Below are positions 56,352 to 64,000 of a stretch of 64,000 nt of DNA, piece by piece. The notes below the pieces were generated by a model that was not told the origin of the DNA, ran no database searches, and worked only from the letters and a program-made list of their open reading frames with translations. Position 1 is the stretch's first letter. Each line of letters begins with the position of its first letter. Source of the DNA: Bradyrhizobium sp. DOA9 (lineage in GTDB: Bacteria > Pseudomonadota > Alphaproteobacteria > Rhizobiales > Xanthobacteraceae). A program made the translations under genes and the position numbers. The stretch covers positions 1,433,690-1,497,689 of the forward strand of contig NZ_DF820425.1 of NCBI RefSeq assembly GCF_000617845.2, written 5' to 3'.

Positions 56352-58502
56352 TCAATACATCTGCAGCGGCAGCACGTCTCCGCCCGGGCCGACCAGGAGG
56401 CCCCAGGCCTCGCCGGCGGCAACGGTCAGAGATTCGCTACGCGCAGGGCGGCCGGGCAGGCGCAACGCGTACGCGTATTTGCCGGGCGGCAGGTCGAGCA
56501 TCGGGCCCTTCGGCGATTGCGGGCCGCCGGCGCCGGCTGCGATCTTGATGGTCTGCTTGTTGATCGTGAGCGAGGCTTCCTTGTCGCCCATGTTGCCCAT
56601 CATCACCCGGGCCTGTCCCGCCTTCGGCATGATGTCGGCCCTGGCGGCGGCATCCGCGTTCTTCTGCGCCAGAGTGACAATGGTCTCGCCCCTGGCGCGG
56701 CCGAGCTTGAGCACGGCCGGGCCTTGCGGCGAGGTGAAGTCGATCTGCGCGCGTTCCGCTGACACGGCTGCGCCGTCGGTTTTTTCCTGCCAGCCGAGCT
56801 TTGCAAGCTCCGCACGGTAGAAGGCGAGGACCTCCTCGAGCGACGCGGGGATGCTGGCCTCCAGCTCGCGGCGGACCGGCGTCTCGCTGCCCGGCATCTT
56901 CGAGGTGGCGAGCGATTTCGACGAGCGCTGCGTCGGCACCGGCAGCGGGGATTCGGGATCCGGCTTGAGCGGCTCGGCGGACTTGGCCTGCACTTCAGGG
57001 ACGGCCGCCGCCTTGGCTGCGGCCATCACCAGGCCCGATCCGTCGGCGCGAACATTCACCTTCGGGCCCATCTGCATCACGGTCATCGAGATCGACTTGC
57101 CGGCTTTCGAGAACGCCATCACCGCCATGTTCGGCTGGTTGATGACGGAGGGCTGCTCCTTCCAGCCCGAACTCTTCAGCGCGGTACGATAGAAGCTGCT
57201 GAGCGCCTTCACGCTCGCGGTGGAGGAGAATTCGAGATGGCCGTCGCCGCCCTCGAATGTCACGCCTTCGGCGTTTTCGGGCAGCGGCACCGGCGTCTTG
57301 CTGTCAGGGAGCGCCGTGAGCGGGGCGTCCGGCAGGGAGGCGGCCTGCGTCTTGCGTCTGATATCATCGGCTGCAATGAGCTGCTGAGCCGTACCCAGGG
57401 CATCGCTCAGGAACCTCGCATCGGCCTCCTTCTTCGCCCTGGCGCGGGCGGCGAGCGCGGAGTCCTTCACCTGCGCGGTCAGGCTGACTATGGTGAAATC
57501 ATACTTGCGGCCCAGCCTGAGCACGCCGTCCTCATCGGTGGTGGAGAGCTTGATCGCCACCTCGTCGCCGGGCGCGAGCGGGGCGCGGCCATCCTCCTGC
57601 CAGCCGCGCGCGGCGAGCTCGCGCCGGTAGAAGGCGAGCACGGCCGGCAGCTCGGCGATCACAGCGGCCGAGATCTCGCGCTTGTTGGAGCTGTCGCTGC
57701 CGAGGCTCCGCGCAGATTTGGTCGGCTTCGGCCGCGGCAGGCCGGCCATTTCGCTGTCGGCCTCGAGTACCTCCGGCAGCGCGAACGGCGCGACCCGAAT
57801 TTCGACATCGGTCCTTCCGTCGTCGCGGCGCGTCAAGGTCAGCATCACCGGCTTCTGCCTGGAGAAGCCGATCTCCTGGTTATCCGGGTGCGTGTAATAC
57901 GCGCGCAGGCCGTTGGGGACGGTCTCGTCCAGGCTGCTGGTCCAGCGCGCAGCGGTGTCCGGCGTGAGCTTTTGCCAGCCGATCGCAGCCATCTCGCGGC
58001 CGAAGAAATCCGACGTCGCGTCGAGCGCATTGGGCGCGATGCAGCCGAGATACGGCCTCGTGCCATCGAACATGATGTCGGTCGCACCATCGGGGAACGG
58101 CACGTTGCCGTAAATCCGGTCGGCGGAGTAGGTAACCATGGATTGGTCGGGCCGGCCGAGGCCTTGCGTGAAGTGAACCGACAGGCCTTGACGTCCCTTC
58201 TTGAAATTCAGCGTCGTGGTCTTTTCGTCCAGCGGCCGCAGATAGGGCACCCAGCCGTCGGCGCCGAGGAGCTTTTTCAACGCAGGCGCCGTCACGGCTT
58301 GCGGCGCCGGCATGCGATATTCGAGGCGCCAGGATTCGGACCGCGAGGTGTCCTCCACCGCGCCCTCGAGCTTGGGCAGCGTGTGGACATCGACGATACC
58401 GCCATCGGCGGCAGCCGCGATTCTGCAGCTCGCCGCCAGGACAAGGCCGCAGGCCAGCAGCCATCGTGCCGGGACTTGCGCCCCGCGCGGGATCATCGAC
58501 AT
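56352..58502 (-). CDS. Large multi-module exported protein of the FYR-GW family, copy 2
   Basis: A 716-residue protein with a signal peptide (WLLACGLVLAASCRIAAAA). It carries at least four copies of the module at about residues 164 (FFGREMAAIGW), 288 (VLAFYRRELAARGWQE), 436 (LSSFYRTALKSSGWKE) and 557 (VLAFYRAELAKLGWQEK). A degenerate fifth is near 72 (LKKLLGADGWVPYL). Each is followed by a strand-rich segment. The C-terminus shares LDLPPGKYAYALRLPGR, VAAGEAWGL and final Tyr with its neighbours. Coiled or Ala/Lys-rich linkers occur between modules. GGAG precedes ATG 58502. Function unknown. Confidence 0.8.
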   Translation of the reverse strand: MSMIPRGAQVPARWLLACGLVLAASCRIAAAADGGIVDVHTLPKLEGAVEDTSRSESWRLEYRMPAPQAVTAPALKKLLGADGWVPYLRPLDEKTTTLNFKKGRQGLSVHFTQGLGRPDQSMVTYSADRIYGNVPFPDGATDIMFDGTRPYLGCIAPNALDATSDFFGREMAAIGWQKLTPDTAARWTSSLDETVPNGLRAYYTHPDNQEIGFSRQKPVMLTLTRRDDGRTDVEIRVAPFALPEVLEADSEMAGLPRPKPTKSARSLGSDSSNKREISAAVIAELPAVLAFYRRELAARGWQEDGRAPLAPGDEVAIKLSTTDEDGVLRLGRKYDFTIVSLTAQVKDSALAARARAKKEADARFLSDALGTAQQLIAADDIRRKTQAASLPDAPLTALPDSKTPVPLPENAEGVTFEGGDGHLEFSSTASVKALSSFYRTALKSSGWKEQPSVINQPNMAVMAFSKAGKSISMTVMQMGPKVNVRADGSGLVMAAAKAAAVPEVQAKSAEPLKPDPESPLPVPTQRSSKSLATSKMPGSETPVRRELEASIPASLEEVLAFYRAELAKLGWQEKTDGAAVSAERAQIDFTSPQGPAVLKLGRARGETIVTLAQKNADAAARADIMPKAGQARVMMGNMGDKEASLTINKQTIKIAAGAGGPQSPKGPMLDLPPGKYAYALRLPGRPARSESLTVAAGEAWGLLVGPGGDVLPLQMY

Positions 58503-58617
58503 CGTCCAGCTCCTGGATTGGCGCGGGCCGTCATGCCCGCGCAATTGCAGGCGACGCCCCCATCGGCGCGGCCTCAGACGAGAAGTCGCGGCAGGAACCG
58601 GCGAGGTTCAACAGAGG

Positions 58618-59361
58618 TCAATACAGCAGGAGCGGCGACCATGCCTCGCCGTCGCGCCCGACGGTGAGCTCCCAGGTCTCGCCGGAAGCGACGTTGAGGA
58701 TCCTCGTGATGGCCTGATGGCCCGGCACGCTGACCTCGTAGGAATATTTGCCGGGCTGCAAATCCAGCGATACCGCGCGGGTGCCGGCGGCGCGCCTGAG
58801 GGTCCTCTGGTCGATCGTGAGCGCGGCGTCCGTGTCGCTGATATTCGAGAACACCAGCATCGCCTGGCCGGGCTCGGGCATGACGTTGGCGTTGGCCGCG
58901 ACCGACGCGTTCTTCTGCACGAGGTTGATCGCGGTGCCGGAGTCCTTGCGATCGAGCACCAGCATGCCGGGCCCGACCGGAGAAACGAAGGCAAGCTGAA
59001 CGTGATCGGCGGAGATGACCGCGCCATCGTGCTGTTCCTGCCAGCCGAGCTTGCCGAGCTCGGTGCGATAGAAGGCGAGCACATTGCCGAGCCCGGCCGG
59101 CACGGTGGCCTCCAGCCTGGTGCGGAGCGGCGTTTCAACGCCCTGGACAATGGTGGTGTGGATGCCCCTGTAGCTGTAGCGGGTCGGCGCGGGCAGCTTG
59201 GTGTCGGGATCCGGCGCCAGCTCGGCCGAGAACAGCGCCGAGAGATGCGGCATCCAGGCGCTCGCGCTTGCCGCGAACATGCAGATCCCCAGGAAAGACA
59301 GGCCGCAGGCAAACGCCAGCCCTCGTGCCGAGGCTCGCGCCCCGGTCCCTACCGTCCGCAT
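58618..59361 (-). CDS. Exported protein of the FYR-GW family, copy 3
   Basis: A 247-residue protein with a signal peptide (LAFACGLSFLGICMFAASASA). One module starts near residue 85 (VPAGLGNVLAFYRTELGKLGWQEQ), with FVSPVGPGMLVLDRKDSGTAI. The C-terminus has LDLQPGKYSYEVSVPGH, VASGETWELTVG and a final Tyr, like the two paralogs downstream. The spacing to the next paralog is about 115 bp, as between copies 1 and 2, and the gaps share a GTTGAACC motif. Directly downstream of recF. Function unknown. Confidence 0.78.
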   Translation of the reverse strand: MRTVGTGARASARGLAFACGLSFLGICMFAASASAWMPHLSALFSAELAPDPDTKLPAPTRYSYRGIHTTIVQGVETPLRTRLEATVPAGLGNVLAFYRTELGKLGWQEQHDGAVISADHVQLAFVSPVGPGMLVLDRKDSGTAINLVQKNASVAANANVMPEPGQAMLVFSNISDTDAALTIDQRTLRRAAGTRAVSLDLQPGKYSYEVSVPGHQAITRILNVASGETWELTVGRDGEAWSPLLLY

Positions 59362-59479
59362 CTCGCATCTCCAGGATTTTCTCGCGCCCTGTCACTGCGC
59401 GTCGACCGAGGTCGCCACACATTGTCGCGGCCTCAGGAACCTAGTCGCGAAGGGAAACGGCCGGGTTCAATGCGGCGGC

Positions 59480-60616
59480 CTAGAGGCGGGCCGAGACTCG
59501 TCCGCTCTCGACGTCAAACACTTCGCCCCCTGCGCCGATCTCGGCGAAGGCGGCAGGATCCGCGCCGGTCAGCCACACCTGCGCGCCGAGCGTCTTCAGC
59601 TCGTCGAACAGCGCCGACCGGCGGTTCGGATCGAGATGCGCAACCACCTCGTCGAGCAGCAGCAGCGGCACGATGCCGGTCATCTCGGCGACCAGGCTCG
59701 CATGCGCCAGCACGAGACCGATCAGCAGCGCCTTCTGCTCGCCGGTCGAGGCATCGCGCGCCGGCATGCTCTTCGGCGCATAGACCACCTGGAGGTCGGT
59801 GAGATGCGGGCCGTCGGTGGTGCGGCCGGCGATCGCATCGCGCGGGCGGTTGTCGCGCAGGATCTGGCGGTAGCGGTCCTCGACCGAGGTCGCGGTCTCC
59901 TGAAGCAGCGCATTCTCCATCCAGCCGTCGAGCGCGATCTGGGCGGACGGAAATGCGGAGGCTTGCGCGCGCGCGTTGAGCATGCCGGTGAGCCTTGCCG
60001 CGGTCTGGCCGCGCGTGGCCGCGACCGCGACCGCGAGCTCCGCGGTCTCGCGCTCGATCGCGTCGCACCAATGGTCGTCGTAATTGCGCGTCTCCAAGAG
60101 GCGGTTGCGCGAACGCAAGGAACGCTCGAGCGCGTTGATCCGGCTGGAATGCTCGCTGTCGATGGCGAGCACGAGACGGTCGAAGAAGCGGCGGCGCTCG
60201 GAGGCCGCGCCCATGAACAGCCCGTCCATCGCCGGCGTCAGCCACACCATGCGGATGTGGTCTCCGAAGGCGCTGGCCGAGCCCACCGGCTCGCGGTCGA
60301 TGCGGCAGCGCCGGCTCACCGCGGCGTCCGCGCGCGGCGCATCGATGCCGGTGCCGAGCGTGGCGAGCCCCAGCGCGCCCTCGACCTGCGCCGACACCGC
60401 CCAGGAGCCGTCGCCCTGGTTGTCGGCGACATCCTCCAGCGTCGCCCGGCGCAGGCCGCGGCCCGGCGACAAGAACGAGATCGCCTCGATGCAATTGGTC
60501 TTGCCCGCCCCGTTCGGCCCGACCAGCGCCACCAGGTCAGCCGCCGTCTCGAGCCCCGCCGCCCGATAATTGCGAAAATGCGTCAGCGTCAGGCGATGAA
60601 TGCGGGAGGGGGTCAT
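59480..60616 (-). CDS. recF: DNA replication and repair protein RecF
   Basis: SMC-like ATPase of 378 residues that loads RecA at gaps with RecO and RecR. The N-terminus RIHRLTLTHFRNYRAAGLE is typical, with Walker A in VGPNGAGKTNCIEAISFLSPGRGLR, the signature region ASTGEQKALLIGLVLAHA, and Walker B in PLLLLDEVVAHLDPNRR. It follows dnaN on the same strand, as in many bacteria, but a 364-bp GIY-YIG element now separates them; one arm ends 9 bp before the recF ATG. Confidence 0.96.
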   Translation of the reverse strand: MTPSRIHRLTLTHFRNYRAAGLETAADLVALVGPNGAGKTNCIEAISFLSPGRGLRRATLEDVADNQGDGSWAVSAQVEGALGLATLGTGIDAPRADAAVSRRCRIDREPVGSASAFGDHIRMVWLTPAMDGLFMGAASERRRFFDRLVLAIDSEHSSRINALERSLRSRNRLLETRNYDDHWCDAIERETAELAVAVAATRGQTAARLTGMLNARAQASAFPSAQIALDGWMENALLQETATSVEDRYRQILRDNRPRDAIAGRTTDGPHLTDLQVVYAPKSMPARDASTGEQKALLIGLVLAHASLVAEMTGIVPLLLLDEVVAHLDPNRRSALFDELKTLGAQVWLTGADPAAFAEIGAGGEVFDVESGRVSARL

Positions 60617-60624
60617 ATCACTCT

Positions 60625-60988
60625 GTCATTGCCGGGCTTGACCCGGCAATCCATCGCCCGCGTCAGCGGGCAATTTCATCATATAGGTCTTGCCATGTGG
60701 GATTGCCCTTCACGATCAAATCGATCTTCCACTCGCGCGACCAGTGTTTCATGTTCTTTTCGCGCTGAAGGGCAGCGGCGATCGTGTCATGCGCCTCGAA
60801 ATAGACCAGGGTCTTTACCCCGTAACGGTTGGTGAAGCCGTCTGCCAAGCCTTCGCGATGTTCATAGACGCGCCGGACCAGATTGTTCGTGACGCCGATG
60901 TAGAGCGTTCCACCGGGCTTGCTAGCGAGGATGTACACCCAATAGGTCATCTTGTTCGATGGATGGCCGGGTCAAGCCCGGCCATGAC
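60625..60988 (-). mobile_element. GIY-YIG gene enclosed by REP-like hairpin arms
   Basis: A 364-bp unit between dnaN and recF. The left arm 60625-60656 (GTCATTGCCGGGCTTGACCC...ATCCATCG) and right arm 60957-60988 (CGATGGATGGCCGGGTCAAG...CCATGAC) are inverted copies matching at 30 of 32 positions. The two differences are compensatory, so each arm still folds into a hairpin. The 300-bp interior is filled by the GIY-YIG gene: its ATG is 6 bp from one arm and its stop 6 bp from the other. No target duplication is evident outside the arms. Confidence 0.8.
60663..60950 (-). CDS. Single-domain GIY-YIG nuclease
   Basis: A 95-residue protein made only of the GIY-YIG catalytic domain, of the UvrC-N/UPF0213-like type. 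It reads YWVYILASKPGGTLYIGVTNNLVRRVYEHR (the YIL/YIG strands and catalytic Arg), FTNRYGVKTLVYFEAHDTI, then LQREKNMKHWSREWKIDLI and NPTWQDLYDEI. Catalytic Tyr, Arg and the Glu of LQREK are all present, so single-strand nicking activity is plausible. It lies entirely inside hairpin arms (60625-60988); the stop region itself forms a GCCCGC/GCGGGC hairpin. The link to repeat mobility is inference. Confidence 0.92.
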   Translation of the reverse strand: MTYWVYILASKPGGTLYIGVTNNLVRRVYEHREGLADGFTNRYGVKTLVYFEAHDTIAAALQREKNMKHWSREWKIDLIVKGNPTWQDLYDEIAR

Positions 60989-61006
60989 GAGAAGAGAGAA
61001 TTCGCC

Positions 61007-62125
61007 TCACACCCGCATCGGCATCAGCACATACAGCGCGCTCTTGTCGTCGCGGTCCTGCACCAGGGTCGGCGAGCCGGGGTCGGCGAGGCGGAGCGTT
61101 GCGACGTCGCCTTCGATCTGAGCGGCGATATCGAGCAGGTAGCGGGAGTTGAAGCCGATATCGAGGGCGTCGGAGGCGTATTCGACCTCGAGCTCTTCGG
61201 TCGCGCTGCCGGAATCCGGGTTGGTCACCGACAGCACCAGCTTGCCCGCCGACAGCGACAGCTTGACCGCGCGGCCGCGCTCGCTGGAGATGGTGGAGAC
61301 GCGGTCGACCGCGTTCTCGAAATCCTTCTTGTCGACGACGAGCTCCTTGTCGTTGTTCTGCGGAATGACCCGGCCGTAATCGGGGAAGGTGCCGTCGATC
61401 AGCTTCGAGGTCAGCACGACGTTGCCGATGGTGAAGCGGATCTTGGCCTGCGACAGCTCGATCATCATCTCGGCCTCGGCGTCCTCGATCAGGCGCTGCA
61501 CCTCGCCGACGGTCTTGCGCGGCACGATCACGCCGGGCATGCCCTCGGCGCCCTTGGGCTGGACGAGGTCGAGCTGGGCGAGGCGGTGGCCGTCGGTGGC
61601 GACACCGCGCAGGGTCGCGGCCTTCGCGGTGCCGGCGGCATGCAGATAGATGCCGTTGAGGTAGTAGCGCGTCTCCTCGGTCGAGATCGCGAACTGGGTG
61701 CGGTCGATCAGCCGCTTGACGTCCTTGGCGGCGAGCGAGAACGAATGCGACATGTCGCCGGCCGCCAGATCCGGGAAATCGTTCTCCGGCAGCGTCTGCA
61801 GCGTGAAGCGCGAGCGGCCGGCGCGGATTGCGAGCACGGCGCGGTCGCCGTCGGCCTCCAGCACGATCTGCGAGCCGTCCGGCAGCTTGCGCACGATGTC
61901 GTAGAACATGTGCGCCGGCACGGTGGTGGAGCCCGCGGTCGCGGTTTCCGCCGGCAGCGTCTCGGTGACCTCGAGATCGAGGTCGGTCGCCTTCAGCGAC
62001 AATTTCGCGTTCTCGGCGCGCACCAGCACGTTGCCGAGGATCGGGATCGTGTTGCGGCGCTCGACCACGCGGTGGACATGGCCCAGCGACTTCAGCAATT
62101 GCGCGCGTTCGACCGTAACCTTCAT
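61007..62125 (-). CDS. dnaN: DNA polymerase III beta subunit (sliding clamp)
   Basis: Processivity clamp of the replicative polymerase, 372 residues, with the usual three-domain layout. The N-terminus MKVTVERAQLLKSLGHVHRVVERRNTIPILGNVL and the C-terminus DKSALYVLMPMRV, which contributes to the partner-binding pocket, are intact. It lies between dnaA and the GIY-YIG unit on the same strand. Domain 2 DLVQPKGAEGMPGVIVPRKTV is typical of alphaproteobacteria. Confidence 0.98.
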   Translation of the reverse strand: MKVTVERAQLLKSLGHVHRVVERRNTIPILGNVLVRAENAKLSLKATDLDLEVTETLPAETATAGSTTVPAHMFYDIVRKLPDGSQIVLEADGDRAVLAIRAGRSRFTLQTLPENDFPDLAAGDMSHSFSLAAKDVKRLIDRTQFAISTEETRYYLNGIYLHAAGTAKAATLRGVATDGHRLAQLDLVQPKGAEGMPGVIVPRKTVGEVQRLIEDAEAEMMIELSQAKIRFTIGNVVLTSKLIDGTFPDYGRVIPQNNDKELVVDKKDFENAVDRVSTISSERGRAVKLSLSAGKLVLSVTNPDSGSATEELEVEYASDALDIGFNSRYLLDIAAQIEGDVATLRLADPGSPTLVQDRDDKSALYVLMPMRV

Positions 62126-62334
62126 TGCACTACTCGCCCGATCCCCAAGAAGACATCACGTTGAAGAAGCCGGGCGGTGGAAAAACCCGCCGCGACACCG
62201 ATGACACCCCGGCCGGCCGGGTCGTCCAACCGATATGACCAAAGCCGCCAGGGTCGCGCAAGGTGGCTCGGATGGCCACGGGATTCAAGAGATCGGGGGC
62301 TAGTTCCGCAGGATTCCCACGATTTACCGCCCAA

Positions 62335-62372
62335 ACGAAAACCGCCGCCCAGCGAGGCCGGGACGGCGGCAG
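62335..62372 (-). terminator. Probable terminator after dnaA
   Basis: On the minus strand, CCGCCG (complement of 62364-62369) pairs with CGGCGG (complement of 62342-62347), with further pairing inside, followed by TTTTCGTTT. It lies about 25 bp beyond the dnaA stop. It would separate dnaA from dnaN transcription. The rest of the 62126-62395 gap shows no gene or DnaA box. Confidence 0.6.
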
Positions 62373-62395
62373 GATGGCAGAAGCGGTATAGGCCT

Positions 62396-63805
62396 TTATT
62401 CCTGAAGCTGGCGCTTCAGCGATTCCACTTCCTCGGACAGCGCGGTGTCCTTGGAGACCAGCGCCTCGATCTTGCGCACGGCGTGCAGCACCGTGGTGTG
62501 GTCGCGTCCGCCGAAGCGGCGGCCGATCTCGGGCAGCGAGCGCAGGGTCAGCGTCTTGGCGAGATACATCGCCACCTGGCGCGGGCGCACCACGTTGGCG
62601 GTGCGGCGCGAGGAGAGCAGGTCGGAGCGGCTGACATTATACTGCCGTGCCACGACGCGCTGGATGTCCTCGATCTTGATCCGCTTGGGCTCCTGCGGCC
62701 GCACCAGGTCGCGCACCTCGTGCTCGGCCATCTCCAGCGTCACCGGCCGGTTGTTGAGTTTCGAGTGAGCAAGAAGCCGGTTGATCGCGCCTTCGAGGTC
62801 GCGCCCGTTATGGGTAATGGTCCGCGCCAGATAATGCAGCACCTCCTCGGGCACCTCGAACGTGGCGTGATGGGCGCGGGCCGCCGCGACGCGCGACTTC
62901 AGGATGCCGTGGCGCAGCTCCTCGCCGAGCGATCCCATCTCGACCACGAGGCCGCCGGCAAGCCGCGAGCGCACGCGATCGTCGAGGCTTTCGAGATCGG
63001 ACGGCGGACGGTCGGCCGCGATCACGACCTGACGGCCGGCGTCGATCAGCGCGTTCAGCGTGTGGCAGAACTCGGCCTGCGTCGACTTGCCCTGCAGGAA
63101 CTGGAGGTCGTCGATGACGAGCACGTCGATGCCGCGCAGCGCTTCCTTGAAGGCCAGCGCCGTCTGCGTCTTCAGTGCGGCGACGAAGCCGTACATGAAC
63201 TTTTCTGCCGTGAGATACAGCACCTTGCGCTCGTTGCCGGAATTGCCGGCCCAGGTCACCGCCTGCAACAGATGCGTCTTGCCGAGGCCGACACCGGCAT
63301 GGATGTAGAGCGGGTTGAACATCACGGGGTCGCCGCGACGCCCTTCGGCGACCTGGCGCGCGGCCGCATGGGCCAGCGTGTTGGAGCGGCCGACGACGAA
63401 GCTCGCGAAAGTCAGGCGCGGATCGAGCGGCGAGCCGCCGAGCGCGTCGTGATTGGCCGAGACCGGCGCGGTCGCGGTCGAGCGCAATTCCGGCGTCGGC
63501 GCACGGCGCGCCTCGACCGGCGCGGGCGCTTCCTTCGGCTGCGCCGAGGGGCGCACGGCGGACCGCACCGTGAGGTCGATGCGATGCACTTCCGGCATCT
63601 CGGCCTGCCAGCACGACAGCACGCGCTCGGCATAATGGGCCTGGATCCAGCTCTTCAGGAACCGCGTCGGCACCGAGAGACGCACGCTCTCGTCCTGAAC
63701 GTCTTCGAGATCCATGCGCGCAAACCAGCTTGTGTAGACGTCCTCGCCAACGCTCGAGCGCAGCCGACCCTTCACGCGTGACCAGCGATCCTGTTCCATT
63801 GTCAT
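62396..63805 (-). CDS. dnaA: Chromosomal replication initiator DnaA
   Basis: AAA+ initiator of 469 residues that binds DnaA boxes and melts the origin. Domain I is [25 protein letters not shown] Pro/Ala-rich linker precedes the AAA+ domain with Walker A in [17 protein letters not shown] and Walker B in [13 protein letters not shown]. Domain IV has the DNA-binding signature [36 protein letters not shown]. Walker A reads GVGLGKTH, as usual for DnaA. ATG 63805 is preferred, matching rhizobial DnaA starts; further upstream residues are not family-like. Confidence 0.97.
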   Translation of the reverse strand: MTMEQDRWSRVKGRLRSSVGEDVYTSWFARMDLEDVQDESVRLSVPTRFLKSWIQAHYAERVLSCWQAEMPEVHRIDLTVRSAVRPSAQPKEAPAPVEARRAPTPELRSTATAPVSANHDALGGSPLDPRLTFASFVVGRSNTLAHAAARQVAEGRRGDPVMFNPLYIHAGVGLGKTHLLQAVTWAGNSGNERKVLYLTAEKFMYGFVAALKTQTALAFKEALRGIDVLVIDDLQFLQGKSTQAEFCHTLNALIDAGRQVVIAADRPPSDLESLDDRVRSRLAGGLVVEMGSLGEELRHGILKSRVAAARAHHATFEVPEEVLHYLARTITHNGRDLEGAINRLLAHSKLNNRPVTLEMAEHEVRDLVRPQEPKRIKIEDIQRVVARQYNVSRSDLLSSRRTANVVRPRQVAMYLAKTLTLRSLPEIGRRFGGRDHTTVLHAVRKIEALVSKDTALSEEVESLKRQLQE

Positions 63806-64000
63806 CGTCAGAAAACTTCTCTTGAGAGATATAGTTGCGTTGTGAGCGCCATGCAGGGTTCCTGCCACGGTCCCTGACGTGGCGCGACCTCGAGCGAGTC
63901 CATCATCGGGCATGCATCGACCGTTCGGCGCGAACGCCGCGGGTCAGATCAGCGATGTCGAAGATGGATTGGTCGCGAGGTCAGCGCGTACTCGGCGCTC
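63806..64000. other. Region upstream of dnaA to the window end
   Basis: 195 bp without a convincing gene. It holds the dnaA promoter region; no TTATCCACA-type DnaA box is seen by eye. The AT-rich CTATATCTCTCAAGAG segment near the dnaA start (minus strand) could be part of the promoter or ribosome site. Confidence 0.4.

Overview
The window looks like a chromosomal segment of a Bradyrhizobium-type alphaproteobacterium (Nitrobacteraceae, Rhizobiales). The evidence is high GC coding sequence, a malonyl-CoA synthetase of the Rhodopseudomonas/Bradyrhizobium MatB type, an sdhCDAB operon, families of short palindromic repeats between genes, and the replication-initiation genes dnaA, dnaN, recF and gyrB near the right end. 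These assignments come from reading motifs; no database search was run.

Layout. 1-5.7 kb: a sensor hybrid histidine kinase (cut by the left edge), a GMC flavin oxidoreductase, and a divergent HTH-GAF regulator with an AT-rich iterated operator between them. 5.7-9.8 kb: sdhC-sdhD-sdhA-sdhB (minus strand). 9.8-19.6 kb: TSUP exporter, a possibly frame-split hypothetical gene, malonyl-CoA synthetase plus an SDR, a fasciclin protein, a cytochrome b561/Mo-oxidoreductase pair, an MFS carrier, leuB and a hexapeptide acyltransferase. 19.8-27.9 kb: envelope proteins, asd, Nfu scaffold, Usp, trpS, murJ and an adenosine kinase-type PfkB kinase. 28-43.3 kb: acyl-CoA ligase, two beta-lactamase-fold hydrolases, aldehyde dehydrogenase, a SulP-STAS-cNMP transporter, purC, pirin, a membrane AraC regulator, MmgE/PrpD and an FUSC transporter. 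43.3-51.3 kb: WGR-like/SMI1 protein, DUF2867, MATE, an outer-membrane barrel, an ECF sigma/anti-sigma/metal-sensor operon, a Cys-rich exported protein, and a MurA in which the usual catalytic Cys is Asp. 51.4-64 kb: an IS5-family element inserted in a hairpin repeat, gyrB, three paralogous exported proteins, recF, a GIY-YIG gene enclosed by palindromic arms, dnaN and dnaA.

Most of the window is ordinary housekeeping and accessory metabolism. Two features stand out. (i) A small GIY-YIG nuclease gene between dnaN and recF exactly fills the interior of an element bounded by 32-bp hairpin-forming inverted arms. The same arms, joined by only 7 bp, form the repeat between sdhA and sdhB. This suggests that a GIY-YIG protein drives a REP-like palindromic repeat family. 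(ii) A tandem family of exported proteins built from an FYR..L...GW module lies between gyrB and recF. Intergenic repeats of at least four sequence types are listed one by one.
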